A DNA stretch of 64,000 nucleotides from Triatoma infestans (GCA_011037195.1 JAAEAF010000285.1:186001-250000), one strand, 5' to 3'. Numbered from the stretch's first letter, positions 11,266 to 22,720 are shown. The notes: generated by a model from the sequence alone, not told the origin. Translations and numbers: made by a program.

Positions 11266-12166
11266 AATGGCATTTCAGAAGAAGCTTTATGTTGAAGCTT
11301 CTGCAAGACAAAGATTCTACAAAGTAGCACTTTCGATACGCTGAAGTCCCGAGAAGTGGGAATAAAAGTTTGATAAGTAATCATAGCTACAACAGCCCGC
11401 AAAAGCAGCTTCTCTAAAGAATGTATTAAAGAAACGGAAAAAAATGGTTTTTGCAGTACATACAATTCAAGACATAATCTTCATCGCGCTAAAATGGCTA
11501 AATTGCTAACTGGCATCAGAATTTCATTAAAATTATCATTTAATGTAAGAAAATAATTTCTTATATATCTCATAAACTGTATGAGATTAGAAAAATTCTA
11601 AATTCTATTTTATTTCATGTAATATATACCGCAGCAATAAAAGTATTAAACCTTAAACTGGCAAAACGTAGAATTACCTGAACTGCTTTAAAAAAAAAGA
11701 AGCTTTCTTTCGATATTCAAGCTACGTTTTGGGCAAAGTATTTATTTGTTTTGTTAGGACTAAGTTAAGATAAGGCTAATTGAGTGGAAATACGTAGTAG
11801 ACTTCCAGGCTATTTGCTGATGGTAAATGCTTAACAGCCGACAGCAATGTTACAGTACAATCTTTTTAAAGCATAAAAGTGTCACTATTAATTTGGTGCT
11901 CGTAATTTTTACTTTTTTTTTTTTTTTTTTTTTTTCTACATTGGAGCAACATTGGAAATAATCAAAGTAAAGTGACCATGAATATAATTTTCAATTTTTT
12001 TTTATTTCTAGGAAATTATTCAAATTCTAAAAATAAATTCACTCTACTGTTTATACTCCTTGATGTTGAGTAATAATGCCACATACAATTAAGGAAGATA
12101 ATATCTTTTAACTATTTTACTTAAAGCGGACATTTGCTTCAATAGCTCCAATTATGATACTATAAG

Positions 12167-12167
<1 letters not shown>
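11266..12167. other. AT-rich sequence, nothing recognised
   Basis: Contains a long T run at 11915-11936 and no convincing frame or repeat. Confidence 0.5.
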
Positions 12168-12206
<39 letters not shown>

Positions 12207-12830
12207 ACCTCGGGTGGGCTGTATCCCGGCACTGCAGCCAACAGAGGTTATTGTGCCATCCCCGATAGTTCCTAGTAGACAAACTCTCCCTCCTTAAGAA
12301 GTTTGAGGGCCTTCACCACCAGGTCATTTTGAGCTACTATCTCCTCAGGTCGCAACGTACAAAAGGTTTCATACCTCAATTTAATTATTGCAACGCAATC
12401 AAACAACAGGTGGGGGGGCCGTTTCCTCCTCTTCCTGATTTAATCTGCACAAAGGTTCCGCTCGAATGAGCCCTACCTTGTACAGTGTTTCCTGAACCTA
12501 CCATAACTCGTAAATAGTCCCGTCACCAGAGAAATCTGGCTCCTACTCAGACTAAGAGTCATCTGGTCCTTCGTTTACACAGTCCTGGCATCATCCTTTT
12601 ACTGTGTATAACACCCGGGCTCCCCCTCCAGAGCTCTTCATGCTTACTGCGACACCATTCTCTAATCGCTGCACGAATCGCTCCGCCAGTTATCCCCAGG
12701 ACCGGCTCCGGATCAATGAACAGTTTGCGCCGTTCCTGGCCAGTTGATCAGCTGTCTCATTACCCTCAATCCCTGCATGTCCAGGCACCCATAGCAGCTG
12801 TACCTTGTTGTGCCTATGCTACAAGATAAT
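12168..12830 (-). pseudogene. LINE RNase H C-terminal remnant
   Basis: The minus strand encodes VQLLWVPGHAGIEGNETADQ (RNase H end with the last catalytic Asp), then after a frame change LFIDPEPVLGITGGAIRAAI, REWCRSKHEELW and HSKRMMPGLCKRRTR, with stops afterwards. The 3' end carries an (AAT)n tail, seen as ATT repeats at 12168-12202. It is a different subfamily from 9.0/47.0 kb. It is 5'-truncated inside RNase H, which is usual for LINEs. No clear target duplication was found. Confidence 0.8.
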
Positions 12831-12835
12831 TTGAC

Positions 12836-13867
12836 TAATACCGAATTTTTAAAATGCAATAGATGTTTGTACTACAATATATATATATATATAGTAAATA
12901 ACATAAAATCTAATATTATCTATATCCTTTGATCTCATCTCTAACCGAATTCACGATTCGTTAAAGAGGACGTTAATCTTCCATCTCGGAAGTTTGATTT
13001 CTAGCAAACTGTGATAAGAAGTAGCAAATGACTGAAACGATTTAGACAGAAACTATTTTACATTTACTTTTTCATAGAATGGAAGAAGAAATAGAACTGA
13101 TTGAAAATTAATACAAAATATGCAAGGGGTGTTTTGGATGTGTGTCTGTTTGTTTGTGTTGTGAAAAAATATATTTAAAATAAAAAAAAAACAACGGAAG
13201 TTAATTTTTTTTTTTTTTACTTTATTTTATTTGAAACTGCGAATTATATACAACAAGCAAATGAGATGACAAAAGATAATATAAAAAATAATAAAATAAA
13301 ATTAAAATAAATAAAAAACAAAACTGAAAAAAAAACAATAACTAATAACTTGACATGACAGAATTGAATGAGGGGCCATCCAACAAACCATCATAAGTCG
13401 GTTAGTATAGACACCGATGAAGTGAATTCGAAGGATGCCTTTTTTTTTATCAAGCGATTAGGTGATCGCGAGGCCATCGGCGCTTCAGTCTTCGGAAAGG
13501 ATTAGCAGGAATTGACAGGTTGCGGATCAATGGGTTGCAGTGTTGGGAAAGTTTGGAATGGAATTTAATATATCAGGACTTGGCGAGATCTAGGACAAAT
13601 GGGAGTTTTAGATCATTGTGGATAGTGGGTTGCTGAAGTAAACAAGAGCAACGAAACTATGACCATCTATTTTTCGGTTATGATAAACAAATGTAATGGA
13701 AATAAATAAATCTTGTGATTTTGTTCACATAATGTGCTTACCGATTCTATGTGGACAACATTAAAACGCGCAACAGATTGCGTATCTGACCAGGGCTCCA
13801 CCCCTGGCTAGCCCTGGATTCCCTGAATTTTGTATATTTTTTTTGTAAGCTTGTAAGATTTTTTTTT
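12836..13867. other. AT-rich sequence, nothing recognised
   Basis: Includes (TA)n at 12877-12892 and several A/T runs. No coding or structured element is recognised. Confidence 0.5.
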
Positions 13868-14090
13868 TTACTTTAAGGCGCGTCAACATCTATGGTTATT
13901 GGTGCCCGGCGCCTACTCAGTGCAATTTCGGCCTCCGCACAGTGTTCTCTCGTTACAGGCAGCACTGTCCATCACCGGACAGTGAGCTGTAGAGGCTCCT
14001 AGGAAGAAAAAAATCTAAGGTCAGCACAGTTGAACTAGAACCCGGGACCTCCGTGTGGAAGTCCAGTACGCTAACCACTTAGCTACTCCC
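13868..14090 (-). mobile_element. tRNA-derived SINE, degenerate copy
   Basis: The minus strand has TAGCTAAGTGG (A-box-like), a damaged B box, CCTAGGAGCCTCTACAGCTC, GGTGATGGACAGTGCTGCC and GTTGACGCGCCTTAAAG, matching the SINE at 26552-26796 throughout. The plus-strand T run at 13859-13869 is its poly-A tail. Confidence 0.8.
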
Positions 14091-14350
14091 TTCCCTATCC
14101 AAGGAATTCTCAACCAGCTAAATTCCGGCTAACTAATGGTAGCTGTCGCTGGATAACTAATATTCATCACCGTCATGTCATTGTTTTATCTCCCCTTAGC
14201 CTATTTACTTCTTACATATTTATTTATGTAGTTGTAAAGATTCAATAAACATTAAAAAAAAAAAACATCATCTCTAACCAACGCTAATAAACTGTTCGTC
14301 GCTCGGGTAATCTTTACAATATCACCTCATTCGGTTAAACGCCCAAAAAT

Positions 14351-14709
14351 GATCCGTTATTTTATCCGTCGTAGCATGTATGTGGTTGTATATTCTATAT
14401 ACGAGGTTATAAGGTTATGTTACTATGTGTGTGTGTGTTTTTAATGACAAAATGGAATTATTACATTAATTTCATTTTGTCATTAAAAGCACACACATAT
14501 TAACATAATCTTATAACGTCCCGCACATATATACAATCAACAAAGCAACAATAGAAACATTGCGTTGACATGAATTCTTTCCACGAACTTGGTGAATTTG
14601 CTCTGACGATGGATGAAAATCCGAAACCGGTCAGGAAGAAAATATATGCATGCTACGACGGATAAAATAACAGATGTTATCCAGCATTCCGGACCCATCC
14701 ACATTTTCA
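14351..14709. mobile_element. E-repeat, compact inverted element with target duplication
   Basis: This 359 bp element is flanked by a 9 bp direct repeat CCCAAAAAT (14342-14350 and 14710-14718). Its two halves are partly inverted: TTTTATCCGTCGTAGCATG on the left returns as CATGCTACGACGGATAAAA on the right, and a central palindrome runs through AATGACAAAATGGAATT and its complement around 14445-14488. The right half carries a well-formed hammerhead motif. It encodes nothing believable. Penelope-type retroelements often insert with an inverted, partial pseudo-LTR, which is the best fit. Confidence 0.7.
14597..14638 (+). ncRNA. Hammerhead ribozyme motif, E-type
   Basis: Order: TTTGCT (helix I), CTGACGA (core), U, GGAT-GAAA-ATCC (helix II with GAAA loop), GAAA, CCGGU, C17, AGGAAG (helix I). 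Helix I has U-A, C-G, one mismatch, two U-A and a G-U pair. Helix III is the same palindromic ACCGGT as in copies A and B. The extra U after A9 is again present. Core positions otherwise agree with the hammerhead consensus; activity is untested. Confidence 0.6.
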
Positions 14710-14718
14710 CCCAAAAAT

Positions 14719-16596
14719 AAATTTGTACATGAGCAACAGTAATCGTGAATTTCAATGTATTCAATAATAATGATCACCGTCACTTCCTGCTTTACTAACT
14801 AATTATGCACAAATTTAGGCGTATCATTTTTATCTGAAAATGTTTTACAAAGGAAAATTATCTTATGAAAGGTTTTTTGAGGATGCTCAAACGTTGGATT
14901 CCCTCAAAGGGTCATTTCAATGTAATATTTAATGAACTAGAATTTGATTTTGATGAAATTTTGTCAACCAGAAAAGGCGGACTCAATCTATTGAACGGTT
15001 CTTTCAGGTTACCATGATTTTCTCGAAAGCAGCTCAAACAATTTTCTCTAAATATTATATAGATATACCAATGAAGAAAAATAAATAAATTCCTTTCAAG
15101 ATAATTAGAACTATGGATCAAGCAGTAGGAGAATTTCGTGGAATGTTTTTTACCTTTTCCAGTGAAATCATTTTCATCCCAAATTATCCCAAAAAATCTG
15201 CTCGGCCAGTCAAAGACGGGAGAAATGCGGAAAGGTTTGTTAAATTTAACAAACAACTATACAACCTTAACCATCTAGACTTTCTAGACCAAAGAATCCC
15301 TGATATGTTAGTTATGCTAGTAAAGTGCACACACATATATACATACACATTTGAAATTCCCTTTTGTAAAGGGTGGGGGTAAATGTCTATGTTTTCTTTA
15401 GTTAAATAGTAAAGAAATTCCATTTTTTTCCCTCATATTTCCTCGGCTTATATTTTTTATAAACCCATGTAAACTGTCCACATATATAAGTCCAACAAAT
15501 TTATTAATAATTCATGGGCATGTTTTATTATATATGGGCCATACTAGAGTGTATATCTTTAGAGAACGTATATTGCAATCATTATAAAATTGCATGAAAT
15601 ATACATTTATTTATTCTTGTTATTGAATAATATTATGAAGACTTTAATCTGTAAAGTTGAAATAGCTTTATATAAGAAACACTATATCATTCAGAATTAT
15701 TGCCCAATTATCGAAAAGCAATTCATCACCAGTTAATTTCATTTTAAAATTATTTATAAGTTTAGATATTTTAATAATATTTTACTTGCAAAAAAAAAAA
15801 AAATGAATATTCTGTCCGATAAGGCACGTTTTCCTGACAACCTAGTTTCATTAAAATAATCATATAGATGCTTTCATTCATCACATTTTATGTTTCATAA
15901 AACGGAAGTTACCATTTTTTTGGTTTTGAGTTTAAATCTTATTTTAGAATATATCAAATCTCCGAATCTATTCCGATTTTTTTTTCACATAATAATCACT
16001 TTTTCAACTAACAATGACTTTCTTTCTTTTTGAAAATTTCAAATTATGTACGCAAATTCATCAAATATCGTCAGGGTGATAAGTTTGAAAAAATTTCTTA
16101 ATCTCTGAAGTTTTATCTTTGATTATAATAAAAGAATACCTTCCCAATACCTTCTGGGGGGCCTATTTTTAAGAAGTTATGAGCGAGAAAATTTAGTTAT
16201 AAAATTTTTTAATAAATTAATCTTCCATTTAAACTAGAAACTTAATTTTAATGTAAGTGCCGCATCAGTAAGACATGACAAAGTGAAACTATATCCGCCT
16301 CTCAACTGAGCAGGCGCTCTACATTAGCCTTTATGTAATTTACATCTGAATGAAACAATAATTGTGCTAGTATTATGGTAAGAAGAAAAGTTGTAGATAA
16401 AAAGTGAACTTTCAGTATTAAACAAATTGTAGTAATTAAATTTAATGCGTCAATGAGGGTGACGCACAACTAGAAATTTGTTTTTATTATTTATAAAATA
16501 TATATATATAATTTGTTAAAATTTTGTACGATGGTTTATACGTCAAAGTGTCAAACAGTAAAATATTTAAAAAAAAAAAATTATTTTTTTTATAGA
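14719..16596. other. AT-rich sequence, nothing recognised
   Basis: Frames at 14912-15256 and 15113-15382 overlap on opposite strands and have no recognised domain. Confidence 0.5.
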
Positions 16597-16650
16597 CACC
16601 CCCCAACGTTTTGGCGAACATATCCAATTCCTTCAGGTAAGTGAACATAA
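16597..16650 (-). mobile_element. Penelope pseudo-LTR vestige
   Basis: On the minus strand, CCTGAAGGAATTGG, then GTTCGCC, then AAAACGTTGGGGGG resembles the core order of Penelope-associated hammerheads (CTGA..., stem, GAAACGTTG), with GAAA changed to AAAA. It sits just beyond the Penelope remnant at 16690-18650 and may belong to another copy. Confidence 0.35.
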
Positions 16651-16726
16651 AGTATTCATTGTTGTACAAGCAAAAAATTAGTTGACTGGGGCCAAAGAAG
16701 AAACTTTTTATTTTTTAAAAAAGTTT

Positions 16727-16766
16727 ATTCAACGTTTCGTACACTTTTGGTTCCTTCCTCAGGAAC
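16727..16766 (-). ncRNA. Hammerhead-like motif in Penelope 3' pseudo-LTR
   Basis: Minus strand: GTTC (helix I), CTGAGGA (core), an extra A, a poorly paired helix II (GGAACC, AAAA, GTGTAC), GAAA, CGU, U17, GAAT (helix I, three pairs and one wobble). Helix III would be the palindrome ACGT. Helix II is damaged compared with the 18604 copy, so cleavage is unlikely. Confidence 0.45.
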
Positions 16767-17074
16767 TACAAAACAAAAATTCGAAACTAAAGAAAATTGT
16801 ATGATAAAAATTAAAACATTATAAAGATTAAACAATATTAAAAAGATATGATACATGTTAAAGAAGAATGGAGAGCTAAATGTTGGAGGAGGTTATTGTT
16901 TGATTGTGGAGTAAGGTATGCTCGCAATGAACACAGAGAAGGGAAAATTTACAAGTTAGGAAATATGAAGAGTGGTAGAAATGAAAAACAAAATAATTAG
17001 TAATTATAAGAGAAATAAATGACTATAAATAAACTAGAAAATAAGTGGAAAGTGTAGAAAGTTGGTATGTGTTA

Positions 17075-18010
17075 TTTAGTTGGGGGGAAGGGGTTTGAAG
17101 AAGTGGAAAATGTTGTTGTAAGAAGAGGTAATGACGTCCTTGTCTTTTTTGTAGTTGATGGTGTTAGGGTTGAGGTTAACGTGAATGGATTCAGAAAGAA
17201 GTCGTTTCGGGTGGCTGGAAAGGGTGGTTAGGACAGAAGCATTTAGGAAATCAAAGGAATGGGCAAGGGTGAGTGCATGTTTTGTGAGGGTGTACTGTCA
17301 AATTTTGTAAGCTATGTCTACTAGTTCATGCTGTTTAAGTCTCTTTCATAGGTGTTGTTTTGATTCACCAATGTAACATGCGTTACAGTTTGGTGCAATA
17401 CAAGGTATGCTGTAAACAGAATTCGTTTGGTCATAAGTTTCAATGGGGTCTTTGAGTTTAGAGAACAGTTTGCTGAGTTTGTTGGAGGAATAGAGATCAG
17501 GCTTGAGATTGGGAATGATAAGACTATAGAATATGAATGATTTTGTATGAGATGGTGTTTGTGTAGATGAAAGAACGGAATATAGATGCTCGGGCATGGA
17601 ATAGCATGTGGTTTTTAAAGGGTTGTTTTTTAGTTTACGGAATGTTTTGAGGATGAGGTGATTTGGATAATGATTTTGTAGTAGAATGTTGTGTATCTTG
17701 TTGATATTGTCGTTCTGGAATGGAGGTGCAGACAAGTTAATGGCTGGGTTATATAAATTTTTGGTAGCATTAATTTTATGATGTAAGGGCTGATTTTGAA
17801 AGGAAATGTAGAAGTCTGCCGGAGTAAGTACGTTTCGTATACCAATTGTGTGTGTGAATGTTTGGTCTGGTTGTCATATTATTAGTGTGTCTAGGCAAGA
17901 AATGTGGTTGTTTTGTTCTATTTCTAGAATAAACTGTATGTGTGAATGGTAAGAATTAAAGGTATCAAGTCTTAAGAGAATGTGGTCTGGATTAACAGTG
18001 TAGTGGAAGA
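17075..18010 (-). pseudogene. Penelope-like RT C-terminus and GIY-YIG endonuclease
   Basis: The minus-strand frame reads HSHIQFILEIEQNNHISCLD (end of the Penelope RT, normally followed by LPFLDT), a linker ending TYDQTNSVYSIPC, the GIY-YIG start VYSIPC...CYIGES, then RLKQHELVDIA, SFDFLNASVL, RLLSESIHVNL and a C-terminal FHFFKPLPPN before the stop at about 17077. Three in-frame stops are seen (within CLDTLII-QPD, after ESKQHL, after YKI). GIY is SVY and YIG is intact. Only the last third of the RT remains. Penelope-like retroelements use RT plus GIY-YIG nuclease to insert by primed reverse transcription. Confidence 0.85.
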
Positions 18011-18092
18011 AAGAAATGAAAGAAAATAATAGTTTTGAAAAATAGTTTAGAATATTTTATAGTTTGAAAAATAGAATTTTGTTAATATTTTA

Positions 18093-18560
18093 AATGTATC
18101 TTAGTGCAGTGAAAAGAGTCAGGTACTATAATTTAAGGTCATTGCTATAAAGAGAGAACAAAGGTACAAGAATCCGTTAAATTAATACAATGCCACTTGG
18201 CCAACTGTTTTGTAAGAGAAGACATTCTTTCGGACAGTATGCCTTCTGCTTTCAAACAAGAACAGTCTGCATTCTGCTTTCAAAGCCAGAACACTTGCTT
18301 CAAGAATCGCTCTCTTAAACTCATGCCAGTGATAGAGATTAACATTTATTCTAGATTAAGCATAATAGTTGTGATATTGTAAAATATTTAAATATCTTTA
18401 AAGATAATATATTTAATTTATCTGCTAGTGTTTTCTTAATTATTCTTATTACTTCTCTCTTAAACATATATACTTACAAGCCCTTATACTAAACCGCTCA
18501 AGCCACTACAAGCTACCACTACAAACACACAACAACATCACACCAATTACATTTCAACAG
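18093..18560 (+). mobile_element. P-repeat copy lacking the hammerhead
   Basis: The plus strand matches the minus strand of 58700-59260: AGTCAGGTACTATAAT, AAGGTCATTGCTAT, ACAGTCTGCATTCTGCTTTC, AAAGCCAGAACACTTGCTT, CTCATGCCAGTGATAGAG, ATATATACTTACAAGCCC and CATCACACCAATTACATTTC. It stops just before the segment that would hold the ribozyme. The frame at 18197-18382 is not conserved in other copies, so it is not counted as a gene. Confidence 0.75.
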
Positions 18561-18603
18561 TCAGAAAGAGGTCATCATCATATTTCTATTTTAAAAAAAG
18601 TTT

Positions 18604-18644
18604 ATTCAAGGTTTCGGACACCTTTGGTGACCTCCCTCAGGAAT
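18604..18644 (-). ncRNA. Hammerhead-like motif in Penelope 5' pseudo-LTR
   Basis: Minus strand: ATTC, CTGAGGG (A9 changed to G), A, GGTCACC-AAA-GGTGTCC (strong helix II with one T-T mismatch), GAAA, CCU, U17, GAAT. Helix I pairs perfectly over four bases. The A9 to G change and lost helix III pairing predict an inactive form of the motif seen at 16727. Confidence 0.4.
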
Positions 18645-18650
18645 TTTGAT

Positions 18651-19962
18651 ATATTGTTTACATTGATATTTATTGTTATGATTACAGATTTAACAAAAAT
18701 ATAGTAGTAGATAATTGTTAGTTGCAATAAAATGTAAAAAAAAATAAAAAAATAATGAACTATTTTTTTTTTTTTGAAACTTGGAACATTTCTTCAACGA
18801 TTAGCTCACATTAAAACTAATGTAAGGGGGAAAATATGGTAATTTTCAAAACTTTGCAGGAAATATTTGAATGTGATTATGCTTCGATCAAACCACCGTA
18901 ACATTTGAAATCTAGAAGTCACAGATTTCTCGGAATCACCATAAAATCACTTTTTTTTGGAAATATGTTACATATAAAAGTAATTATTGCTACTTAATGG
19001 TTCTAAATTTTGGGAACCTCCTTAAGCCAAAAAGGCCGAAAAGTTTTATAAGAATAATTTTGAGGAATTAGTTACTAATTTTTTCATTAGAAATGGTAGT
19101 TAAAGCATTTTTTATATGAGCAATTTATTTAACAAATAATTTAAAATATTAAATAATCATGATTATAGAATTCAGTTGTTAATTTCTGCTCCTCGTAGCA
19201 TTAACAAAGTTCATTATGTAGAAAATTTTCTAGTTTCCTTTATGAAACGCAGTGTGCTTATAAAAGTTCAACCATCTTTTTTTCTTTTTCTTTTTTTTGT
19301 TCTCCGTCTCTCTTTAAAGCATGAACTCTCTTTGCCTGAACTATTACATCAATTCTGAACTTTCTTTACGCTACAAGCGTCATTGATTTTATCTTTTCTT
19401 ACAGAGAATACATAACATTCTTTTTGTTCTTTTTACCCTTTGTTTACACTCTGCTAATTCACAATGTGCTTTTGGTTAATTGTCCTGAAAAGTATTTTAC
19501 TTTCTTTTGTTTTACACCCATGACAAAAAAAATTATTTATTTAGTACCCTGGTGAGAATATCAGTTGAGAGGCAAGGATTTTTACTAGACTAAATGGAGA
19601 CTAAATGCACAAAGATTTATCTTTTCAAGGTAAATAGGGCAAAAGGTTCCTTTATTAAGCTGTAGAGTGATTTTTATCTTTGTTCTAAAAACATCACTAA
19701 GGATCTATAAATAAACTTCTTAAATCCTTTCACATAATCTAAATCCTCAACACTGTTTGTTTATCACTTCCAATACTTTTGGATAATCCATTCCAGGCTT
19801 AAACTACCAAGTGCTCCGTAAATTTAGCTTTGTCGCAATATATAAGGAATGATGCTTTTAATCTTCAATGTTCAATTGTTAGTCTGAGTAATGTAATTGA
19901 TCATAATGTAATATATCTGTTAGAGGTGAAAAACCAGGCAATGAAAGCCTATTATAGAATTA
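18651..19962. other. AT-rich sequence, weak R-repeat traces
   Basis: CTAGAAGTCACAGATTTCTC followed by GGAATCACCATAAAATCA near 18910 resembles 51545-51580. No coding sequence is recognised; the frame at 19176-19358 lies in T-rich low-complexity DNA. Confidence 0.4.
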
Positions 19963-21128
19963 AACACACAGGTTTTTGGCAGGGTAAGCGATGTGGTCAT
20001 TCTACCATTTATCGCGAGTTGCTTTTAATTACAGGTTTCCCATTCCAGATTCCCATTACAGGTTTCCCTTCTGATAGAATGTCGAAGACTTCTGTCTTTG
20101 GTCATTCCTACAGGGTTAGGTTGGCTTCTAGGGAAGATTGGTTAACCCTGGGTCCGTCTGGGATGATTCCTGACAATTATCTCCGATGCTGTTCCAGGAT
20201 AGATGGTAGGTCTGGGGCTGCCGTCTATATTGAGACGCGAGACCATTTGGTGGTGCCCCTTGGTAAGTGGGCCACCGTTTTCCAGGCTGAGGTTTATGCA
20301 ATTCTTTGTTGTATTTTGGATGAGAGGGTGCGTAACACTAATTTAAAAGGCGTTTGTATCTGCTCGGACAGCCAGGCTGCTTTGAAGGCGCTTAACTCAT
20401 GTGTCTTCATTTCCAGATTGGTGTTGGAATGTTCTAAAAGACTGAAAGATCTTTTTTCATTGAAGATGTGCTTCTGGTCTGGGTTCCAGGTCATATGGGA
20501 ATTTTTGAGAATAAGGAGGTGGATAGGTTTGCCCAATTTGGCGGCTCTCTTCCTTTCATTGATCCCGAGCCTGCCGTTGGTGTGTCTTCTGGCACACGTT
20601 TGTCAGGCTTTCAGACGTGGATGACCTCACAGCACTCATCCTTATGGTTGAGTGCGGTAGGTTGTCGGCAGTCTAAAATGGTCATTGGGGGTCCGGACGG
20701 AGCTTTGAGTAGCGGGATCCGATGTCTTTCACGGACCTCTCTCAAGCGTCTGGTTGGCTTCCTCACTGGGCATTGTGGTTTAAGGAGACATCTCTATACA
20801 ATGGGACTCATGCCTGACCCCTTTTGTAGAGTTTGTGAGACGGAGGAGGAAACACCCATGCATCTGATGACGGATTGTTTGGGCTGTGAGGAGATTAGGT
20901 TTAGGACCTTCGGCCGGAATAGGATATCGGTAGAGGATCTTAAGCTATGTCCTTTTAAGGTTTTGGTCCGATTTGTTCGGTCTGTGCTGAAACTTAGATT
21001 GGTAAAACCTGGGCCTGCTCTTTTGTTCTAGTCCCAGTAGTTGTTGTTCTTTAGGGGTAGCTACATGGGCCCAGGGAGGCTTTGAATAGCGTACGGTTTT
21101 GCCCTCCCCTTCTTTGAATAATAATAAT
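19963..21128 (+). pseudogene. LINE RNase H domain and C-terminus, R1/Jockey-like
   Basis: Two overlapping plus frames (to 20624, and 20468-21031) make one RNase H region: FGHSYRVRLASREDWL, SGAAVYIE, FQAEVYAILCC (catalytic Glu), CSDSQAALKAL (catalytic Asp), a frame change near 20470, LLVWVPGHMGI, NKEVDRFAQFG (last Asp), then FLTGHCGLRRHLYTMGL and a CRVC...HLMTDC tail. The usual first motif TDGS is replaced by CCSRIDG, so the first catalytic Asp is gone. The 3' end has an AATAATAAT tail. TAGAATTA occurs at 19955-19962 and 21129-21136, a possible short target duplication in R-repeat sequence. This is the least decayed RNase H copy. Confidence 0.85.
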
Positions 21129-21136
21129 TAGAATTA

Positions 21137-21260
21137 TATAAGTTGCAAAATTCCCAGTTTGAAGAAAATCGGTTGAGCGGAAGTGCGACTTTACTGAATA
21201 GGTTTTTCAGTTTTTGTTGGTACCTTGTCTAAAATCTGTCTTAAAGTGTAAAGAAGAAGA
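21137..21260 (-). repeat. R-repeat fragment
   Basis: On the minus strand: GACAAGGTACCAAC, CAGTAAAGTCGCACTTCCGC, CCGATTTTCTTCAAACTGGG, AATTTTGCAACTTATATAAT; this is the ACTTCCGG module. The LINE at 19963 appears to have inserted at its edge. Confidence 0.6.
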
Positions 21261-22489
21261 CATAAGCTATGAAGAAGAGTTTAGATACACCAGTCTCCAA
21301 TCTAATTCTTCAAATACATACAATATCAAGGAAGTCCTATTCGGTCCGTGTCTAGTTTAGTCGCTCTCCAATCGCTAACAGTTTAACGTTATAAGTCTCC
21401 TTATTAAATCTATTCGTTAATTGTAATATATATTTTATTAATAAACAAATATATGTAGTACGAATATTTCTGCGGCCGAACTGTATCTTATCCGAATTTA
21501 CACCTTATTTTCTTAGCAGCCCGAAAGCTAATGGAACTAATTGCATTATTCTGAAATATTATCAAAGTGATTAAGAGCATGTTTAAGTAACTTTTCTACT
21601 TTGCCAGCAGCTTTATAAGATGAGAGAGTCATTGGGAAAATGACGTTATATTCAGTTCCACTTCGACATAATTACTACTAAAATAGGACAAAATTGGGCT
21701 TATAAAAATATACATACGAACGTAGAAACTACCGATTTCAAGAATAACTGTTCGAATTTTTAGCTTAGCTAACTTCAAAATTTTCGAGGAGTAGATAAAA
21801 TTCTGCTGTAATTATTTACAAAACAATGTTTTATCTAAATATCGAACGAAATCTAAACACATAGGGTTATTAGCCCCGACAGACTGTCTGCACAATTACT
21901 AAAAGATACAACTTCCAACAAAAAAGAAATGACGGGGTGGGGAGGGAGGAAAGAAGAAAGTATTGCCAAAGTACAAGAGAAGATTGTCTTTTCTAATAAA
22001 GTGGATTTGTATACGGACTATGGTAGTTTGTATTGCGATTTGGTTGTGTCGGCGCCATTTCTTGTTTATGCCGGGCTTTTATTTCTGAATATATTTATCC
22101 TAACAAATATTACAAATGTTACTAGCACCAAAATGGTATAAGCAATAGAGAGATACAGTTGTTTTTAAAGTCTATACAGTCAATAGAAATGAATATTACT
22201 GAATATTGGTTCAATAAAGTTAAATATCCTGCTACTGTATCTGTTTAATTTATTTTTTAAATCTGAGTTTATTAAATTATTGAAATACTATTTAAAAATT
22301 TTAATTAATAAAATCAATTATTTCAAATATTTAATTGATTATAATTCTCAACATAATTGATTATTCACTACTTAATTGTTATCATATTTATAATCATTTT
22401 TATTATAATAATAACTCAAGGTAACATTGCATAATTGTTTAATAATTGAGATTTCACTACATTAATTTAATTAATTTAATTTTTGATAC
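21261..22489. other. AT-rich sequence, nothing recognised
   Basis: A 70-codon frame at 21929-22141 ends in a hydrophobic stretch but has no recognisable family or conserved copy here; I leave it uncalled. Confidence 0.45.
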
Positions 22490-22720
22490 TGTCACTTTCA
22501 GCTGCAATTTTTGAAACAGAGTTTTCATCGGAAATACATATTTTGAGGGTCTTGAGTCCGAAAAATTGGTTTTTAGAAGTTGGTCAGTATTACTTACAAA
22601 AGAAAATCGCACAAAGGTGAAACTTTGTATTTCATTTAGGTGCTAGCAGAGGACGCGTCAATAAGGTTTTAGTCAAAATCGGTCGATCACTTTACTGAAA
22701 TGTGCCTCTACCTTACAAAT
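22490..22720 (-). repeat. R-repeat end fragment
   Basis: Minus-strand order of a CCTCTTT-like edge, CCGATTTTGACTAAAACC, CTAAATGAAATACAAAG, AAAACCAATTTTTCGGACTC and CCGATGAAAACTC matches the third module and tail of the R-repeat at 33800-34070. Confidence 0.55.

Larger units (their letters stand above)
16690..18650 (-). mobile_element. Penelope-like element with two pseudo-LTR ends, decayed
   Basis: Two direct repeats bound a Penelope coding remnant: 16700-16770 and 18580-18650 share TTTTAAAAAAGTTTATTCAA, then GTTTCG, ACAC, TTTGGT and CCTCAGGAA. Both contain a hammerhead-like motif on the minus strand, the strand that codes. Between the coding remnant and the upstream end lies a plus-strand P-repeat (18093-18560), probably a separate insertion. 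Pseudo-LTRs carrying hammerheads are described for this class; assignment to one element is inference. Confidence 0.65.

Noticed and set aside
14537..14764. Minus frame of 75 residues
   Set aside because: It lies entirely over an E-repeat with a hammerhead motif on the other strand; other E-repeats do not keep it open.
19955..21136. TAGAATTA as a firm target duplication for the 20 kb LINE
   Set aside because: It is only 8 bp and the word is common in R-repeat sequence, so it is mentioned but not relied on.
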